Program-made: the position numbers and the translations under genes
Shown: one piece after another, positions 4,384 to 5,461 of the stretch
How positions within the stretch are numbered: the stretch's first letter is position 1
How the letters are laid out: the number at the start of each line of letters is the position of its first letter
Notes under the pieces: generated by a model
Told to the model about the DNA's origin: nothing
The model's database searches: none
The model's input: the letters and a program-made list of their open reading frames with translations, nothing else
Source: an uncultured Eubacteriales bacterium
GTDB taxonomy: Bacteria > Bacillota > Clostridia > Oscillospirales > Acutalibacteraceae
Direction: 5' to 3'
Length of the DNA stretch: 5,461 nucleotides
Assembly (NCBI GenBank): GCA_934501135.1
Contig: CAKSUE010000063.1
Coordinates: 1-5,461, forward strand

Positions 4384-5461
4384 CTAATTAACTCCAAATT
4401 CAGCGGAATCAGACTCTGAATTTTCAGAAGTATCCTCGTCTTGGAAATTAGATTTATCGGGTAATGGTGGCATAGTTCCACTGTATAAACTACTACTAAT
4501 CTCTTCCTCTATAAGTGTTTCAGGAATATTATTAAAGGCATTGTTAGTAGCATCGTTTTCTAGAGCATTTTTAGTAGTAGGTGTACAAGATTCATTATCT
4601 ATATTAATAGTGCTTTCCGATGAACTATCTTCTTCTGAGGTTTCTGATAAACTAGAACTAGTATATTCTTCAGAAGAAGAGTAACTGCTTTCTACAAGGT
4701 CTTTAGATATTTTTTTTGATAGGGCGGCTAAACGATCCATAAATGTAGCACGGCGCAGGAGATTCCAGCAATTGCGGAATGATAAAATACTGACTTGAGT
4801 AACGCTATCAGGCAGTTCAGTTAATTGGAGGTTTATGCAATTTTCAAATGCACCTTCACCTATTTTTGTTATGTTTTTAGGCAGTTCTGTTAATCTAAGA
4901 TTTGTACAGTCCTTGAAAACATAGTCACCTATTCCAGGAACACTAGTGCCAGGTATAGTTTGTTTTAGACTTGCGTAAACTGAATGCCACCACAAAGGAT
5001 CATTCATTTGTTCTTTAGTAGGCTGTGGTACACCATCTAATTCTATTACTTCAGGTTGTGTTTTAATACCTGATGGAAGATATGTTAATGCAATATTAGA
5101 ACATCCCTCAAATGCAGAATTACCAATAATAGAAACACTATCAGGTAGTTCAGTTAATTGGAGGTTTGTACAATTTTTAAATGCCATTTCACCGATTTCA
5201 GTAAGGTTTTTGGGCAAAAATATAGACTCAAGATTACAACAGTTATAAAATGTGCATTCGTCTATATCTGTTATTGAATCTGGAATATGTATTGATTTAA
5301 TAACAGTATTATTTTTAAATACTTCATTACCGATACTAGTTACACGGTATAGCTCTTTTGATATTTCAACTTCTTTTGGTATAATTACATGTTCTAGTTC
5401 TTTTTTTATATTAGCTAATATAACCTCATTATTTTTTGTAATTCTAAAACTTAATCCACTT
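4384..5461 (-). CDS. BspA-like leucine-rich-repeat protein (5'-truncated by window edge)
   Basis: The frame is open from the right edge to TAG at 4386-4384, giving 358 visible residues. The true start lies outside; the in-frame TTG at 5217 sits inside a repeat and is not the start. Residues about 25-233 carry repeats of the BspA/TpLRR type (LP-x-x-ITxIGxxAFxxCxNL). The LP or IP positions lie 23 residues apart (59, 82, 105, 128 and, later, 193 and 216). Between 128 and 193 the spacing is 65, meaning 42 extra residues (about 132-176) including NDPLWWHSVYASLK. From about 235 to the end the chain is low-complexity, acidic and serine/glutamate-rich, and looks disordered. Such repeat proteins often bind host or surface partners, but no export signal is visible here. 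A terminator follows at 4331-4365. Confidence 0.85.
   Translation of the reverse strand, partial: SGLSFRITKNNEVILANIKKELEHVIIPKEVEISKELYRVTSIGNEVFKNNTVIKSIHIPDSITDIDECTFYNCCNLESIFLPKNLTEIGEMAFKNCTNLQLTELPDSVSIIGNSAFEGCSNIALTYLPSGIKTQPEVIELDGVPQPTKEQMNDPLWWHSVYASLKQTIPGTSVPGIGDYVFKDCTNLRLTELPKNITKIGEGAFENCINLQLTELPDSVTQVSILSFRNCWNLLRRATFMDRLAALSKKISKDLVESSYSSSEEYTSSSLSETSEEDSSSESTINIDNESCTPTTKNALENDATNNAFNNIPETLIEEEISSSLYSGTMPPLPDKSNFQDEDTSENSESDSAEFGVN
4805..5178 (-). repeat. Near-identical DNA segments within the leucine-rich repeats
   Basis: A segment of about 40 bp beginning CTATCAGG at 4805 recurs at 5138, 333 bp (111 codons) away, with only a few substitutions. Both encode the same NLQLTELPDS repeat stretch. 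A more diverged copy lies near 4880-4915. The close match in DNA, and not only in protein, points to fairly recent duplication or gene conversion between repeats. Confidence 0.65.

Noticed and set aside
5215..5217. TTG as the start of the leucine-rich-repeat gene
   Set aside because: The same frame stays open for another 81 codons with matching repeats to the window edge, so this codon is an internal leucine.

Overview
The window is AT-rich DNA that looks like the chromosome of an obligate or host-associated intracellular bacterium. The best clue is a complete nucleotide transporter of the NTT/Tlc family (1054-2646), which resembles Rickettsia ADP/ATP translocases in recalled family sequence. 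Sparse genes, long AT-rich spacers, a probable gene relic and a repeat-type (BspA-like) leucine-rich-repeat protein fit the same lifestyle. A Rickettsiales-like alphaproteobacterium is my first guess, but other energy parasites carry the same transporter family. Nothing in the window fixes the taxon.

Left part, plus strand. A class II tRNA-Leu(CAA) with an encoded CCA end (60-146) is followed directly by an array with an exact 100-bp period (143-242, 243-342, and a diverged, shorter third copy from 343). Each copy opens with a small perfect hairpin, and the first hairpin begins on the tRNA CCA. The third copy contains a good intrinsic terminator (354-386), probably the end of the tRNA transcript. 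A second hairpin/T-run with a competing upstream stem lies at 507-561. The rest of the spacer to 1053 holds a strong sigma70-type promoter (813-841) and a roughly 205-nt leader before tlc.

Middle. The tlc gene is monocistronic, with a long-stem terminator at 2917-2955. It is followed by an AT-rich spacer containing a promoter-like sequence inside an 11-bp inverted repeat (3038-3074), two strong Shine-Dalgarno sequences, and a short reading frame interrupted by TAA codons (3164-3355). I read this as the remains of a small membrane protein gene.

Right part, minus strand. Two separate genes are transcribed leftwards. The one at 3441-4190 encodes a 249-residue protein with features of the zinc-dependent phospholipase C / S1-P1 nuclease fold. 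It has a TTG start, its own promoter (4266-4294) and its own terminator (3371-3416). The one at 4384-5461 is the 3' part of a BspA-like leucine-rich-repeat protein with a 42-residue insertion between repeats and a long acidic, serine-rich tail. It ends at a hairpin terminator (4331-4365), and its start lies beyond the right edge.

The genes do not form one pathway. What links them is a plausible host-interaction theme: theft of host nucleotides by Tlc, a possible lipase- or nuclease-like enzyme, and a repeat protein of a type often used at host interfaces. Only the transporter function is well supported. The tRNA-anchored 100-bp array and the insertion-bearing repeat protein are the least ordinary items.
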